Source: an uncultured Agathobaculum sp.
GTDB lineage: Bacteria; Bacillota; Clostridia; Oscillospirales; Butyricicoccaceae
Direction: 5' to 3'
Assembly: GCF_944384765.1 (NCBI RefSeq)
Contig: NZ_CALWUM010000012.1
Coordinates: 1 to 59,342, forward strand
DNA length: 59,342 nt
In this document: piece by piece, positions 27,779 through 35,786 of the stretch
Layout of the letters: every line of letters starts with the position of its first letter
Position numbering within the stretch: position 1 is the first letter of the stretch
Translations under genes and position numbers: made by a program
The notes under the pieces: model-generated
The model's input: only the letters and a program-made list of their open reading frames with translations
What the model was told of the DNA's origin: nothing
Databases searched by the model: none

Positions 27779-29731
27779 ATGGGTAAAACCAAAATGACAG
27801 TAGGTCAGGCGATCGTCAAGTTCCTGAACCAGCAGTACATCGAGATGGACGGCAAGGTAGAGCCGTTCGTGGACGGCATCTTCACGATCTTCGGCCACGG
27901 CATGGTAGTCGGCCTTGGCCAGGCGCTGGAAGAGGATCCGGGTCACCTGCGTGTTTATCAGGGCCGCAACGAGCAGGGCATGGCGCACGCTGCTATTTCT
28001 TATGCCAAGCAGCACAACCGCCGCAAGATCATCGCTTGCTCGTCCTCGATCGGTGTCGGCGCAGCGAACATGGTAACCGCAGCGCTCACCGCGACGATCA
28101 ACAACCTGCCGCTGCTGCTGTTCCCGTCTGACTCTTTTGCAACCCGCCAGCCGGACCCGGTGCTCCAGCAGCTCGAGGTACCGAACGACCTGTCCATGAC
28201 CGCTTCCGACTGCTTCAAGCCGGTCGCACGTTACTGGGACCGCATTTCGCGCCCGGAGCAGGTGATGAGCGCAATGGTCAACGCAATGCGCGTGCTGACC
28301 GATACCGCAAACTGCGGCACCGCCGTCATCTCCCTGCCGCAGGACGTACAGGGCGAGAGCTATGAATATCCGGACTACTTCTTCCAGAAGCGCGTCCATC
28401 ACGTTGCCCGCCGCGTTGCGGACGACTACGAGATCAACCAGGCGGTTGAAATGATCAAGGCATCCAAGAAGCCGATGCTGATCTCCGGCGGCGGCGTCCG
28501 TTACTCTGAGGCGGGCGAGACCGTTATGGACTTCTGCAAGGCATTCAATATCCCGGTGTCCCAGACCCAGGCGGGTCACTCCGCACTGCCGGATTCGTTC
28601 GAGCTGTCCGTGGGCGGCATCGGCGTCACCGGCGGCCTGGCAGCCAACGAGCTGTGCAAGGACTGCGACCTGGTTATCGGCGTCGGCACCCGTTTCAACG
28701 ACTTCGTCACCGGCTCCAAGTGGGTGCTGTTCCGCAACCCGGACATCAAGGTGCTGGCGATCAACACCTCTGAGTTCCATGCGGAGAAGCTGGACGCGAC
28801 CCGCTGCGTAGGCGACGCGAAGGTAACGCTGGAAGCGATCGAGGCCAAGCTGAAGGAAGCAAACTACAAGACCGCATACACCGACGAGATCGACAAGATC
28901 CGCAAGGTATGGGAAGAGGAGCGCCTGCGCGTACTGGGTGTCCAGTATCACGGCGAGGGCTTCGGCGAAGGCAAGTTCGTACCGTGCGTACCGAGCTGGA
29001 CTGAGAAGATCATGAACGACTTTGTAAACGATATCGGTGGCACGATCACCGAGTCCAATGCAGTCGGCATGCTGCGTGAGGAGATCGACGACGACGCGAT
29101 TGTGGTAGCAGCAGCAGGCTCGCTGCCGGCAGACCTCGAGCGTCTGTGGGTAACCGATGCGAAGGATTCCTACAACATGGAATACGGCGCATCCTGCATG
29201 GGCTACGAGATTGCAGGCGCACTGGGCGCCAAGCTGGCTGAGCCGGACAAGGAAGTATACGCGCTGGTCGGCGACGGCTCGTTCATGATGCTCAACTCCG
29301 AGATCCCGACGGCGATCCAGGAGAACGCCAAGATCACGATCGTGGTATTCGATAACTGCGCATTTGGCTGCATCAACAACCTGCAGATGGGCAACGGCAT
29401 TTCTTCGCTCGCGACCGAGATGCGTCACCGCAACGAAGCGACCGGCAAGCTGGACGGCAAGTACTGCTACACCGATTTCGGCAAGGTCGGCGAAGGCTAC
29501 GGCATGAAGGCGTTCTACGCCAAGACCCCGGATGAGTTCCGCAAGGCGGTACAGGACGCGAAGAAGGAGACCTGCTCCTGCATCATCGACGCGAAGGTTC
29601 TGCCCAAGACCATGGCAGAGGGCTACGAGTCCTGGTGGCACATCGGCGTCGCTTCGACCTCGAAGTCTGACGCGGTCAAGGAAGCGCGTAAGCGCATCGA
29701 CGACCACCTCGCAGAGGCGAGAATGTACTGA
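27779..29731 (+). CDS. iolD: 3D-(3,5/4)-trihydroxycyclohexane-1,2-dione acylhydrolase
   Basis: 650 aa, normal for IolD. It is a thiamine-diphosphate enzyme of the acetohydroxyacid synthase fold: N-terminal pyrimidine-binding domain with GRNEQGMAHAAISYAKQ (catalytic Glu in NEQ), a central domain, and a C-terminal PP domain with the ThDP motif GDGSFMMLNSEIPTAI..NAK..VVFDN near residues 497-522. It opens the inositol-derived ring hydrolytically, giving 5-deoxy-D-glucuronate. First gene of the long plus-strand run iolD-iolB-4hbD-cat2-abfD-tkt. Codon choice is strongly biased, suggesting high expression. Confidence 0.95.
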   Translation: MGKTKMTVGQAIVKFLNQQYIEMDGKVEPFVDGIFTIFGHGMVVGLGQALEEDPGHLRVYQGRNEQGMAHAAISYAKQHNRRKIIACSSSIGVGAANMVTAALTATINNLPLLLFPSDSFATRQPDPVLQQLEVPNDLSMTASDCFKPVARYWDRISRPEQVMSAMVNAMRVLTDTANCGTAVISLPQDVQGESYEYPDYFFQKRVHHVARRVADDYEINQAVEMIKASKKPMLISGGGVRYSEAGETVMDFCKAFNIPVSQTQAGHSALPDSFELSVGGIGVTGGLAANELCKDCDLVIGVGTRFNDFVTGSKWVLFRNPDIKVLAINTSEFHAEKLDATRCVGDAKVTLEAIEAKLKEANYKTAYTDEIDKIRKVWEEERLRVLGVQYHGEGFGEGKFVPCVPSWTEKIMNDFVNDIGGTITESNAVGMLREEIDDDAIVVAAAGSLPADLERLWVTDAKDSYNMEYGASCMGYEIAGALGAKLAEPDKEVYALVGDGSFMMLNSEIPTAIQENAKITIVVFDNCAFGCINNLQMGNGISSLATEMRHRNEATGKLDGKYCYTDFGKVGEGYGMKAFYAKTPDEFRKAVQDAKKETCSCIIDAKVLPKTMAEGYESWWHIGVASTSKSDAVKEARKRIDDHLAEARMY

Positions 29732-29827
29732 GGCAATCCCAACAAAGGTTAATTCCCTTTTCTTCTTCCACGGTATTAACTTCTCATTGCATTCTCCGGA
29801 ATTATTTTCTCTCACGCCGTCCAAGGT

Positions 29828-29855
29828 GCAGCGCGTGCATGGCCGTGCGCGCTGC
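29828..29855 (+). other. Hairpin in the iolD-iolB spacer
   Basis: GCAGCGCG / CGCGCTGC with a 12-base loop, no T run. It may stabilise the iolD mRNA 3' end or be a processing site. Confidence 0.4.
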
Positions 29856-29926
29856 GCAGGGGCGGTAAGATAACAGCCGTAGGAGAGGGAACGCCAAGTA
29901 CTTTATCATATATATGGTTCAGGCAC

Positions 29927-29981
29927 AGCCGCCCGTTATGGCAGCGCGTTTTTCGTGCTGCCGCTGAGCGGGCGGCTTTTT
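29927..29981 (+). terminator. Terminator/attenuator between iolD and iolB
   Basis: Outer stem AGCCGCCCG / CGGGCGGCT, inner stem GGCAGC / GCTGCC, then TTTTT. It lies 36 bases before the iolB start and 196 after the iolD stop, so it probably makes iolD more abundant than the genes behind it or ends the iolD transcript. A separate iolB promoter could exist just upstream (ATCATATATATGG near 29905). Confidence 0.75.
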
Positions 29982-30016
29982 GCTACTCAAAATCAGGGAA
30001 AAGGAGCGAAAAAGAC

Positions 30017-30808
30017 ATGAAATATACGAGCAAGGGCCCGTTTGAACAGGGCTACAACAAGATGATCTCCGCGGTGGAGAACCCGGAGATGATGGGCATG
30101 GAGTTCGGCGTAGTCAAGATGGCAGCGGGCGACGTGATGCACTTTGATTACGCGCAGGAGGTCGTTTACGACCTGCTGTCCGGCAAGGTGACCTTTGCGT
30201 GGGACGGCAAGAGCGAGACCGTAGAGCGCAAGGACTGCTTCCACGAGGGCGCGATCCTGCTGCATGTGCCGCAGAACACCAAGGTGACGATCACCGCGGA
30301 GAGCGAGACCGAGGTTGCAGTGGCGCGCACGGAGAACAAGCGCAGCTTCGAGGCCAAGCTGATGCGTCCGGAGGACTGCCTGTGCGCCAACGAGGAGCGC
30401 GGTGCGGGCCAGATGAACGAGTGCTCGACCCGTATGGTGCGCACCTTCTTTGACCGTTCCAACTGCCCGGAGACCAACTTCTTCATCGGCGAGGTCGTAC
30501 ATTTCCCGGGCAAGTGGTCCTCCTATCCGCCGCATCAGCACGTGGAGCCGGAGATGTACTACTACAAGTTCCTGCCGGAGAACGGCTACGGCCTGGCAGA
30601 GTACGGCGATGACGCATACAAGGTAAAGAACAACGACCTGACCGGCATGCCGTGCAACGTGACCCATTCGCAGGCAGCGGCGCCGGGCTATGCAGAGTAC
30701 TATCTGTGGTGCATCCGTCTGCAGGACGACAAGAACATCATCACCACGACGGTGAAGGAATATGAGTGGGTAACGGCGCCGGACGCCAAGTATTTCCCGG
30801 ACATTTAA
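30017..30808 (+). CDS. iolB: 5-deoxy-glucuronate isomerase
   Basis: 263 aa, normal IolB size. Bicupin with the metal-binding block PPHQHVEPEMYYYKF near residue 175 and the early segment FDYAQEVVYDLLSGKVTFAWDG. It isomerises 5-deoxy-D-glucuronate to 2-deoxy-5-keto-D-gluconate. GGGAAAAGGAG precedes the start. It is followed after 15 bases by a 4-hydroxybutyrate dehydrogenase-like gene, an unusual neighbour: in classical iol operons the next step is the kinase IolC. Confidence 0.93.
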   Translation: MKYTSKGPFEQGYNKMISAVENPEMMGMEFGVVKMAAGDVMHFDYAQEVVYDLLSGKVTFAWDGKSETVERKDCFHEGAILLHVPQNTKVTITAESETEVAVARTENKRSFEAKLMRPEDCLCANEERGAGQMNECSTRMVRTFFDRSNCPETNFFIGEVVHFPGKWSSYPPHQHVEPEMYYYKFLPENGYGLAEYGDDAYKVKNNDLTGMPCNVTHSQAAAPGYAEYYLWCIRLQDDKNIITTTVKEYEWVTAPDAKYFPDI

Positions 30809-30823
30809 GGAGGCGCAGACAAG

Positions 30824-31945
30824 ATGAAAGCCTTTCAGCTGATCCCGGCCATTGCGGAATATGCGGATTTCGGCGCGCTGGCAAGCGAACTGAAGCTCGG
30901 CCCGGCCGATCTGATCCTGACCAATGAATACATCTATAACCCCACGATCGCGTCGCTGAACCTGGGCTGCCACACCTGCTTCCAGGAGAAGTACGGCGGC
31001 GGCGAGCCGACCGACGTGATGGTGGACGCGATCCTGGACGATCTGCGGGACAAGGACTATGACCGCATCGTTGCAGTAGGCGGCGGTACGGTGATCGATA
31101 TCGCCAAGGTGCTGACCGTGGCGCGTCCGTCCGATAAGGTGGACGACCTGTACGACCGCATGGCGTCCCTGGAGAAGGAGCATCCGCTGATTATCGTGCC
31201 GACGACCTGCGGCACGGGCAGCGAGGTCACCAACATCGCGATCATCAACCGCACGACCAAGGGCGTCAAGGTGGGTCTGGTATCGCCCTCGATGTTTGCA
31301 GATGAAGCGGCTCTGGTACCGGCGATGCTGAACAGTCTGCCGTATCAGGTGTTTGCGACCAGCTCGATCGACGCCATGGTGCACGCGGTGGAGTCCTTCC
31401 TCAGCCCGAACGCCTGCCCGATCAGCGAGCTGTTCTCGGAAAAGGCGCTGCAGCTGATCCTGCGCGGCTGGAAGGACGCAGTGGCGTCCGGCAGCAAGGA
31501 CGGCTGGAAGACGCATGCGCTGGACTTCCTGCGCGCGTCCAACTTTGCGGGCATCGCATTCGGTCACGCGGGTTGCGCGGCAGTGCATGCGACGGCGTAT
31601 CCGCTCGGCGGCACGCACCACATCCCGCACGGCCAGGCAAACCAGCTGATGTTTGCGGACGTGATGCGCAAGTATCAGGAGAAGAAGCCGATCGGCAAAC
31701 TCAACCAGCTGGAAGAACTGCTGGCAAAGGAACTGGACGTGGAGCCGGTATTCGCAATGGAGAAGCTGTACGAGCTGATGGACGAGGTGCTGAAGAAGGA
31801 TCCGCTGCGTGAGCACGGCGTGACGGCGGAAGAGCTGCCGGGCTTTGCCAAGAGCGTGATCGAGACGCAGCAGCGCCTGCTGGGCAACAACTATGTCGAG
31901 CTGACCGAAGAGGATATTCTTGCGATTTACCGCGCTGCATACTAA
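30824..31945 (+). CDS. 4hbD: Iron-type alcohol dehydrogenase, 4-hydroxybutyrate dehydrogenase-like
   Basis: 373 aa. Close by eye to Clostridium kluyveri 4HbD: ILTNEYIYNP, FQEKYGGGEPTDVM, RIVAVGGGTVIDIAKV (NAD), IIVPTTCGTGSEVTN, SSIDAMVHAVESFLSPNA (metal Asp and His), FGHAGCAAVHATAYPLGG and HHIPHGQAN (metal His). Family III Fe-dependent dehydrogenases of this branch reduce succinate semialdehyde to 4-hydroxybutyrate. In this operon the aldehyde could instead be another four-carbon or three-carbon acid aldehyde from inositol. GGAGG precedes the start; 15-base gaps on both sides. Confidence 0.87.
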   Translation: MKAFQLIPAIAEYADFGALASELKLGPADLILTNEYIYNPTIASLNLGCHTCFQEKYGGGEPTDVMVDAILDDLRDKDYDRIVAVGGGTVIDIAKVLTVARPSDKVDDLYDRMASLEKEHPLIIVPTTCGTGSEVTNIAIINRTTKGVKVGLVSPSMFADEAALVPAMLNSLPYQVFATSSIDAMVHAVESFLSPNACPISELFSEKALQLILRGWKDAVASGSKDGWKTHALDFLRASNFAGIAFGHAGCAAVHATAYPLGGTHHIPHGQANQLMFADVMRKYQEKKPIGKLNQLEELLAKELDVEPVFAMEKLYELMDEVLKKDPLREHGVTAEELPGFAKSVIETQQRLLGNNYVELTEEDILAIYRAAY

Positions 31946-31960
31946 GCAGGAGGGGTAAGC

Positions 31961-33268
31961 ATGGAATGGAGAAGGTATTATAAAGAACACACGATGACGC
32001 CGGAGCAGGCGGTAAGCGTGATCAAGGACGGCGACCGCGTGGTATTCGGCCATGCGGTGGGCGAGCCGATCATCTTCCAGCGTACGATGGCGCGCATGGC
32101 GGAGCAGTTCCATAACGTCGAAGTGGCACACATGGTGTATTTGGGCTCGGGCGAATATTTGCAGCCGGGTATGGAGAGCCACTTCCGTCACAATGCGCTG
32201 TTTGTAGGCGGCGCGGCGCGCAAGCCGATTGCCGAGCACCGCGCGGACTACACGCCTGTGTTCTTCTCGGATGTGCCGCGTATGTTCCGCGACGGCACGC
32301 TGCCGGTGGATGTGTTTGCATTTACCTGCTCGCCCCCGGACGAGCGCGGCTATGTGAGCTTGGGCCTGTCGTGTGACTATGGCGCACAGGCGGTCAAGTC
32401 GGCAAAGACCGTCATTGCAGAGGTAAACCCGAACATGCCGCGCACGTTCGGCGAGACCTTTGTGCACGTGACGGAGATCGATGGTTTCCTGTGCTCGTGG
32501 GAGCCGCTGCCCGAGTCGCCCCCGGCGAAGATCACCGAGGAGGACCGGCAGATCGGCAAGTACATTGCCGAACTGGTGCGCGACGGCGACTGCCTGCAGC
32601 TGGGCATCGGCGCACTGCCGGATGCGGTATGCTCGTTCCTGGGCGACAAGAAGGACCTGGGCCTGCACACTGAGATGATTTCGGACGGCGTGCTGCCGCT
32701 GCTGGAAAACGGTGTGATCAACGGCAGCAAGAAGCAGCGCGACGTAGGCAAGATCTGCGTGACCTTCCTGATGGGCACGCGCAAGCTGTATGACTATGTG
32801 GACAATAACCCGGTGATCCGGATGCTGCCGGTGGATGTGTGCAACAACCCGGCGGTGATCTCGCAGAACGACAACGTGGTGTCGATCAATTCGTGCGTTG
32901 AGGTAGACCTGCAGGGCCAGGTTTGCGCAGAGGCGATCGGCCTGCGGCAGATCTCCGGCATTGGCGGCCAGATGGACTTCGTGCGCGGCGCGAACCTGTC
33001 CAAGGGCGGGCGTTCGATCATTGCGCTGCATTCGACGACCAAGAACGAAGCGGCGAGCAAGATCGTAACGACGCTGACAACCGGTGCGCCGGTAACGACC
33101 AGCCGGTGCGACGTAAACTACATTGTGACCGAGTACGGCGTGGCACAGTTGCGTGGCCAGACGCTGCGTGAGCGTGCAAAGCGCCTGATTGCGATTGCGC
33201 ACCCCAAGTTCCGCCCCGAGCTGGCGGAGGAATACGAGCGTCGTTTCGGCGAGAAACTCGCGCTCTGA
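31961..33268 (+). CDS. cat2: 4-hydroxybutyrate CoA-transferase (Cat2/AbfT-like)
   Basis: 435 aa. Matches C. kluyveri Cat2 by eye: MEWRRYYKEHTMTPEQAV, VVFGHAVGEP, SHFRHNALFVGG, GADYTP-type loop (RADYTPVFFSDVP), LQLGIGALPDAV, GLHTEMISDGV with the catalytic Glu, CVTFLMGTRKLYDYV and GIGGQMDFVRGANLSKGG. It moves CoA from acetyl-CoA or butyryl-CoA to a hydroxyacid. Located between the dehydrogenase and the dehydratase, as in 4-hydroxybutyrate fermenters. AGGAGGGG precedes the start. Confidence 0.88.
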   Translation: MEWRRYYKEHTMTPEQAVSVIKDGDRVVFGHAVGEPIIFQRTMARMAEQFHNVEVAHMVYLGSGEYLQPGMESHFRHNALFVGGAARKPIAEHRADYTPVFFSDVPRMFRDGTLPVDVFAFTCSPPDERGYVSLGLSCDYGAQAVKSAKTVIAEVNPNMPRTFGETFVHVTEIDGFLCSWEPLPESPPAKITEEDRQIGKYIAELVRDGDCLQLGIGALPDAVCSFLGDKKDLGLHTEMISDGVLPLLENGVINGSKKQRDVGKICVTFLMGTRKLYDYVDNNPVIRMLPVDVCNNPAVISQNDNVVSINSCVEVDLQGQVCAEAIGLRQISGIGGQMDFVRGANLSKGGRSIIALHSTTKNEAASKIVTTLTTGAPVTTSRCDVNYIVTEYGVAQLRGQTLRERAKRLIAIAHPKFRPELAEEYERRFGEKLAL

Positions 33269-33403
33269 TCCATCATTTACCATCACTTGTGGATTCGCGC
33301 CGGTTCGCGGGACTGATGATAAGTAATCCGTTCAAGTCTCCTCATATTGCTCGCTGCCGGCGCTTTTCCTTTTTCAGGACAGGAAAGAAAGAAGAATATA
33401 ATT

Positions 33404-34849
33404 ATGATGACAAAAGAACAGTACATTGAATCCCTGCGTAAGCTGCATCTCAACCTGTACCGCTTTGGCGAGAAGGTAGAAAACGTGGTCGACGACCCGA
33501 TCGTCCGTCCGTCGCTCAATTCCTTTGCCGCGACCTATGAGCTGGCCGAGGACCCCCAGTATGAGGATCTGATGACTGCCACCTCTTCGCTGACCGGCAA
33601 GAAGATCAACCGCTTCACCCATCTGCATCAGTCCACCGACGACCTGATCAAGAAGGTCAAGATGCAGCGCCTGCTTGGCCAGAAGACCGCAGCCTGCTTC
33701 CAGCGCTGCGTTGGTCTGGATGCGGCGAACGCGGTGTTCTCCACCACCTATGAGACCGATGAGGCGTGCGGCACCAAGTATCATGAGAACTTCAAGAAGT
33801 TCTGGACCGACGTACAGGACAACGACTGGGCAGTTGACGGCGCAATGACCGACGTCAAGGGCGACCGCGGCCTGTCCCCGTCCAAGCAGGCGGATCCGGA
33901 TCTGTTCCTGCATGTAGTTGAGCGCACTGCGGACGGCGTTTATGTCACCGGCGCCAAGGCGCACCAGACCGGCTACCTGAACAGCCACTATGTGCTCGTT
34001 ATGCCGACCATCTCCATGCGTGAGGGTGACGAGGATTACGCGATTTCGTTTGCCTGCCCGACCGATGCAAAGGGCATCACCCTGATCCTCGGCCGTCAGT
34101 CCTGCGACACCCGCAAGACCGAGCAGTACAATGACATCGACGTTGGCAACAAGGTTTATGGCGGCCACGAAGTGCTGGTCATCTTCGACCACGTATTCAT
34201 CCCGAACGACATGATCTTCCTCAATGGCGAAGTACAGTTTGCCGGCATGATGGTCGAGCGTTTCGCAGGCTATCACCGTCAGTCTTACGGCGGCTGCAAG
34301 GTCGGCGTAGGCGACGTGCTGATCGGCGCGACTGCACTGGCGACCGAGATGGCGGGCTGCGCGAAGGCGTCCCACGTCAAGGACAAGATCATCGAGATGA
34401 CCCACCTGAACGAGACCCTGTATTGCTGCGGTATTGCCTGCTCTTCGCAGGGCACCAAGACCAAGTCCGGCAACTACCTGATCGACCTGCTGCTCGCGAA
34501 CGTCTGCAAGCAGAACGTCACCCGCTTCCCGTACGAAATTGCACGTCTGGCACAGGATCTGGCCGGCGGCCTGATGGTCACCCAGCCGTCCGAGGCGGAC
34601 TACCGCAACCCGGCAACCCACGATTACATCGAGAAGTACCTCAAGGGCGTGGCTTCCGTTCCGACCGAGGACCGTATGCGTGTCCTCCGCCTGATCGAGA
34701 ACATGACCATGGGTACTGCTGCAGTCGGCTATCTGCCTGAGTCCATGCACGGCGCAGGCTCGCCGCAGGCGCAGCGTATCATGATCGCACGTCAGTCCAA
34801 CCTCGAGATGAAGAAGGAACTGGCCAAGAAGATCGCCCGCATCAAGTAA
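33404..34849 (+). CDS. abfD: 4-hydroxybutyryl-CoA dehydratase / vinylacetyl-CoA isomerase
   Basis: 481 aa from the ATG at 33404; a second ATG follows directly. It aligns along its length with the Clostridium aminobutyricum enzyme as I remember it (INRFTHLHQSTDDLIKKVKM, LLGQKTAACFQRCVG, DGAMTDVKGDRGLSPS, RQSCDTRK, RFAGYHRQSYGGCKVGVGD, SMHGAGSPQAQRIMIARQ). The four [4Fe-4S] ligands are present as Cys98, Cys102, His291 and Cys298, each one position lower than in the reference. It contains FAD and removes water from an unactivated carbon by a ketyl-radical route, normally giving crotonyl-CoA. It lies in an iol operon, so the true substrate may differ. Confidence 0.93.
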   Translation: MMTKEQYIESLRKLHLNLYRFGEKVENVVDDPIVRPSLNSFAATYELAEDPQYEDLMTATSSLTGKKINRFTHLHQSTDDLIKKVKMQRLLGQKTAACFQRCVGLDAANAVFSTTYETDEACGTKYHENFKKFWTDVQDNDWAVDGAMTDVKGDRGLSPSKQADPDLFLHVVERTADGVYVTGAKAHQTGYLNSHYVLVMPTISMREGDEDYAISFACPTDAKGITLILGRQSCDTRKTEQYNDIDVGNKVYGGHEVLVIFDHVFIPNDMIFLNGEVQFAGMMVERFAGYHRQSYGGCKVGVGDVLIGATALATEMAGCAKASHVKDKIIEMTHLNETLYCCGIACSSQGTKTKSGNYLIDLLLANVCKQNVTRFPYEIARLAQDLAGGLMVTQPSEADYRNPATHDYIEKYLKGVASVPTEDRMRVLRLIENMTMGTAAVGYLPESMHGAGSPQAQRIMIARQSNLEMKKELAKKIARIK

Positions 34850-34871
34850 AACCAACACAGAAAAGCGCCCG

Positions 34872-34910
34872 TCCGCAGGCACAACGGGCGGGTGCTGTTT
34901 TCCGACAAAG
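34872..34910 (+). terminator. Weak hairpin between abfD and the transketolase genes
   Basis: GCGCCCGT / ACGGGCG stem with a 12-base loop and a following GTGCTGTTTTCC. The T run is short and offset, so it is a partial terminator or an mRNA stabiliser. Confidence 0.4.
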
Positions 34911-34919
34911 GAGGAACTT

Positions 34920-35771
34920 ATGGATCAGCAGAAATTGCATGAGCTCCGCGTATTCGCGGCGGAAATCCGCCTGGAAACGCTTAAAATTATCGCCTCGCGC
35001 GGCTTTGGCCACGTTGGCGGCTCGATGTCCATGGCGGACGCCATGGCTGTGCTGTATGGCGAAGTAATGAATATCGACCCCAAGAACCCCCGCTGGGAGG
35101 ACCGCGACTGGTTCGTGCTCTCCAAGGGCCATGGCGGCCCGGTTATGTACGCGACCCTCGGCCTCAAGGGCTACTATCCGATCGAAAAGGCGTACACCCT
35201 TAACCAGCCGGGCACGGATTTCCCGTCCCATACCGACCGCAACAAGACCCCGGGCGTTGACCTGACCACTGGCTCGCTCGGCCAGGGCATGAGCGAGGCA
35301 GTCGGCGCAGCGCTCGGCAACCGCGTCCAGGGCCGCAGTAGCCATGTGTTTGTTGCCATCGGCGACGGCGAAGCAGATGAGGGCCAGATCTGGGAAGGCG
35401 CGCAGTTTGCCGCGCACTACAAGCTGGACAACCTGACCTGCCTGGTAGACGACAACAAGCGCCAGCTGGACGGCGCTGTGGCAGACGTTATGAGCCACGG
35501 CAAGGGCATCGGTGCGAAGTTTGATGCGTTTGGCTGGAATGTGATCAATGTAGAAGACGGCAACGATGTAGAGCAGATCTACAACGCGATCCAGCAGGCG
35601 TATGCTTGCAAGGGCAAGCCGACCTGCCTGATCCTGAACACGGTCAAGGGCAAGGGCGCAACCTTTGCAGAGCCCACGGGCGCGCATTCCTCGCAGCCGA
35701 CCCAGGAGCAGTGGGACGAAGCGATCGCAGCGTCGCAGGCGGCGCTCGAAGCGGTCAAGAACGAGAAGTAA
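34920..35771 (+). CDS. Split transketolase, N-terminal (ThDP-binding) subunit
   Basis: 283 aa, usual for the N-subunit of split transketolases. ThDP diphosphate motif GDGEADEGQIWEGAQFA near residues 145-160 with the distal Asn in DDNKRQLDG; conserved His in RGFGHVGG, LSKGHGGPVMY, FPSHTDRN and TGAHSSQ. Proton-relay and cofactor residues therefore look intact. AAAGGAGG precedes the ATG. It is followed after 15 bases by the C-subunit. Split enzymes of this type serve general pentose-phosphate chemistry but also special ketoses, for example in sulfoquinovose and apiose catabolism. Here it ends an inositol operon. Confidence 0.92.
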   Translation: MDQQKLHELRVFAAEIRLETLKIIASRGFGHVGGSMSMADAMAVLYGEVMNIDPKNPRWEDRDWFVLSKGHGGPVMYATLGLKGYYPIEKAYTLNQPGTDFPSHTDRNKTPGVDLTTGSLGQGMSEAVGAALGNRVQGRSSHVFVAIGDGEADEGQIWEGAQFAAHYKLDNLTCLVDDNKRQLDGAVADVMSHGKGIGAKFDAFGWNVINVEDGNDVEQIYNAIQQAYACKGKPTCLILNTVKGKGATFAEPTGAHSSQPTQEQWDEAIAASQAALEAVKNEK

Positions 35772-35786
35772 GGGAGGGAGAACAAG

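Noticed and set aside
27698..29824. Open frame of 708 codons opposite iolD
   Set aside because: Antisense shadow of iolD; no recognisable domain and no ribosome-binding site.
29993..33286. Open frame of 1097 codons on the minus strand
   Set aside because: It is the antisense shadow of iolB, 4hbD and cat2. Strong codon bias on the plus strand (GC-rich third positions) keeps the opposite frame open. It has no Shine-Dalgarno and its composition (Arg, His, Val, Leu rich) is not protein-like.
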